DNA from: Tetrahymena elliotti 4EA
Taxonomy: Eukaryota; Ciliophora; Oligohymenophorea; Hymenostomatida; Tetrahymenidae
Direction: 5' to 3'
NCBI GenBank assembly: GCA_000231825.2
Contig: JH720300.1
Span: 483,878 to 547,877 of the forward strand
Length of the DNA stretch: 64,000 nucleotides
Made by a program: the position numbers and the translations under genes. Of the stretch, positions 62,160 to 64,000 are shown one piece after another. Within the stretch, counting starts at the first letter, position 1, and each line of letters begins with the position of its first letter. Under the pieces are notes generated by a model. The model did no database searches. It saw only the letters and a list, made by a program, of their open reading frames with translations, and was not told the DNA's origin.

Positions 62160-62685
62160 TCATGGATATTCATTGTCATCAGATATTTCTTCATAACCAC
62201 CATAGTCATTTTAGAAATCGTTTTCGTTATAATTTTACTTATTTTAATTTTGATGCTCATACTTTTAATTTGATTCATAACCTTCGTAATGGTCATCTCC
62301 TAATATTTAAATCTTGATTAATAAGATTACAAAAATAATATAATAAATTACCTAAGTTCAACTATTGCTAGATTCTATGCACAAGAAGAGCTACCTATTA
62401 ATATTAATATAAAGTAAAGTTTAAATTCTTTTGATTTTTATCACAATAACTATTTACTTATTAAATAGAAACTACATTTTTATTTAAGTAAAGAGGATGT
62501 TCTAAGAATAGTCTTTTAGCAACTTTTTCACAGTCAGGATTCATAACTAAGTCATTCAAATCTATGATATAAAGTCTCTTTTTTTTATCTTTTTCATTTA
62601 ATTTATATACTAATCCAATCTAAGCAGGATTATACTTTACAACCCATTTCAAAGGAACTAATTTAGTAGGTAAACCGGTTTGCAT
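62160..62685 (-). CDS. CEP19-like centrosome/basal-body protein
   Basis: Exons 62685-62458, 62394-62352 and 62299-62160 join in phase to 136 residues (human CEP19 is 163). The core reads KYNPAQIGLVYKLNEKD, then RLYIIDLNDLV, DCEKVAKRLFLEHPLYL and VSIQQVALLVHRI. This follows the CEP19 pattern of a P-x-I-x-L-x-Y start, a basic beta strand, an ExL helix, and a V-S-x-x-Q/L-L helix. The tail is acidic and Tyr/Asn-rich (DYGGYEEISDDNEYP). CEP19 works with the RABL2/IFT module at the ciliary base, so it fits a ciliate (family knowledge). The frame is open upstream of the chosen ATG to about 62820 with coding-like Lys/Gln-rich sequence, so an N-terminal extension or another exon is possible. Confidence 0.62.
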
Positions 62686-63119
62686 TCTATTTTATAATTT
62701 ATATGTTGCTTTTTGTTTTTAATTTTGCTGCTGATTGTTATGGGCTTTGAGTTGTTTGTTTCTAACTAAACGCTTCTTCTACCTTTTGAAAATATTTTCT
62801 AATAAATTTATGGTCTTGTAATAATTTATAATAAATTAGCTTGATCTTTGTTAATATATTTTTTTTGAATTGGCGTTGAAAAATTTCAAATTAATTTTAA
62901 AAATTCCTTCACAAAAACCATATATAAAAAGATTAATAAAGCTTATCTAATCTCCCAACTACAATTAGATAATTAAATAATATTATTTACTAGAGAACTA
63001 TGCATTCAATTTTTATTAAAATCAATCAAAAAAAATTATTATTCTAAATATTAAAAAAATAATAATGAAATAGAATCTAGAATTGACTCAAAATTAAATT
63101 CAGATATAAAAGCAGTAAA
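62686..63119. other. Intergenic spacer or 5' extension of the CEP19-like gene
   Basis: The left 130 bp is open in frame with the CEP19-like gene. The remainder is A/T-rich with nothing recognised. Confidence 0.4.
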
Positions 63120-63181
63120 ATGATTGTTCAATCTAATTGGAATAGTGAAATCATTTCAATAAAATTCATCATAGTAAATAT

Positions 63182-63716
63182 AAGAAGAATCACAATCTCA
63201 GGGACTATTACAATTATAAAGGAATATTTGAAATAATTAGATCATAAATAGATTAGAAATTAGGTTCTCATATCATAAACAAGGAAAAAATAAAATAGAT
63301 CCGATCCTTAAAGGTGAAGGTATTTAGATACCAATTTTAATATAAAGATTTATAAGAACCTAAATTTGATTAAACTTCAAGATAGATTTATGAAGTCATA
63401 AAAAATGAAATATCAGAGGTAGGATATACTGATTTCTAAAATTTAGAATTGCTAAAATAAGGATCTTTGTTAACAAGAGAATAAAAAATTAACAAAAGAT
63501 ATGCAATTCAAGGGGTTCATATTAGAAATCCCTAAGGTAAAAAATATCAAAATAATTTAAATTCATAAATTAATGATGATAATCCAATAAGTTTAATGTT
63601 TATTTAGAGATTTAAAGTAATAGGATTAAATGTAAATATAAAATCAACTACTCTTTCTCTTTGGCTATCTAATTTGTTAGAATAAAAGCGAAAAGATAGA
63701 TATTAAGGGAAGAAAT
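63182..63716 (+). CDS. Uncharacterised coding-like frame, ends not resolved
   Basis: One frame reads through KKNHNLRDYYNYKGIFEI, then SQIDQKLGSHIINKEKI, KFDQTSRQIYEVIKNEISEV and YAIQGVHIRNPQGKKYQ, a composition that looks translated. A TGA at 63146 and an ATG at 63120 in another frame suggest a short first exon, but no splice junction convinced me. A possible intron (63617-63680) lies near the right end. No family recognised. It converges on the minus-strand oxidoreductase end. Confidence 0.35.
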
Positions 63717-63914
63717 ATAAATTTTATTTGTGTATTTACTCCATAAAATAAACAAATATTTCTATTTTTATCACCTTTGTAACAAATAATATAATTTTAA
63801 AGATATTAAATAATTATTTTTATCATATTTGTAATTTAAAATTTAACCTAAAAGATAAGATAATACTAAACGAAAAAAAAAAAATATATTTTAAACATTA
63901 ATCACTCATTAAAA

Positions 63915-64000
63915 TCAAGCTTCAAAGACTATTTTTCCTTTAGTATGTCTATTTTTCATTTCTAAAAGGTAGTGCTTTACTTCATCTAACTTGATGACCT
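63915..64000 (-). CDS. C-terminal end of an MDR-type quinone oxidoreductase / alcohol dehydrogenase (partial)
   Basis: The last 27 codons of a gene that enters from the right edge: VIKLDEVKHYLLEMKNRHTK, then GKIVFEA and TGA at 63915-63917. Zinc-type and quinone-type medium-chain dehydrogenases typically end in an A..A...ME.G...GKIV motif, which this fits closely. Too little is present to tell the subfamily or substrate. Confidence 0.6.
   Translation of the reverse strand, partial: VIKLDEVKHYLLEMKNRHTKGKIVFEA

Noticed and set aside
1..64000. tRNA genes, telomeric C4A2 repeats, transposases, CRISPR-like arrays
   Set aside because: I looked for tRNA B-box-like TTCGA(A/T)TC blocks, tandem CCCCAA and regularly spaced repeats and found none that I could support; a tRNAscan-SE run would be decisive for tRNAs.

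Overview
The window reads as macronuclear DNA of a ciliate, most likely Tetrahymena or a close relative. Base composition is extremely AT-rich. Every convincing gene uses TAA and TAG as glutamine codons and ends in TGA only. Introns are GT..AG, almost pure A/T, and range from 38 to 549 nt, which argues against Paramecium (introns of about 25 nt). No tRNA, rRNA, CRISPR, telomere repeat or transposase was seen. Most genes are split, so coordinates below are start-to-stop spans with exon joins in the text; a join is called resolved when the phases match.

Left arm (1-11 kb): a poorly characterised minus-strand gene, a TPR protein with an acidic tail, a five-exon mitochondrial p32/MAM33 gene, and an eight-exon gene built on DIxGxxP and NPLxPxY repeats.

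Channel cluster (11-30 kb): four tandem plus-strand paralogues, plus a fifth at 51.8-55.4 kb, encode six-helix cation channels with a C-linker and a cyclic-nucleotide-binding-like domain. All five have GSN where potassium channels have GYG. They have a charge-poor S4 and a CCHC zinc knuckle (CX2CX4HX4C) just behind the CNBD. They share a C-terminal PWxFE..LQDY box, and four share an N-terminal SCWSETQ box. Two decayed 3' fragments of the family lie between genes. This is the strongest candidate for an undescribed system.

Middle (30.5-40.9 kb): one giant minus-strand gene for a secreted-then-membrane-anchored mosaic protein, with a Cys-rich head, a long beta-rich region, a pectin-lyase-like GGA/GGG repeat region, an EGF-like Cys cluster, membrane helices and a cytoplasmic tail.

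Duplication zone (42-57.6 kb): mu-like glutathione S-transferase genes in five copies plus one internally deleted relic, interleaved with decayed copies of the 5' end of the giant gene. One GST copy has a one-base frameshift, one lacks the catalytic Tyr, and one is split by a 100-N gap that is almost certainly an assembly artefact. A shared upstream box containing TTCnnGAA suggests stress control.

Right arm (58-64 kb): a gene joining an SP-RING-like zinc finger to a Ulp1-like protease domain across an in-frame TGA, a CEP19-like centrosomal gene, an uncertain ORF, and the 3' end of an MDR-type oxidoreductase.
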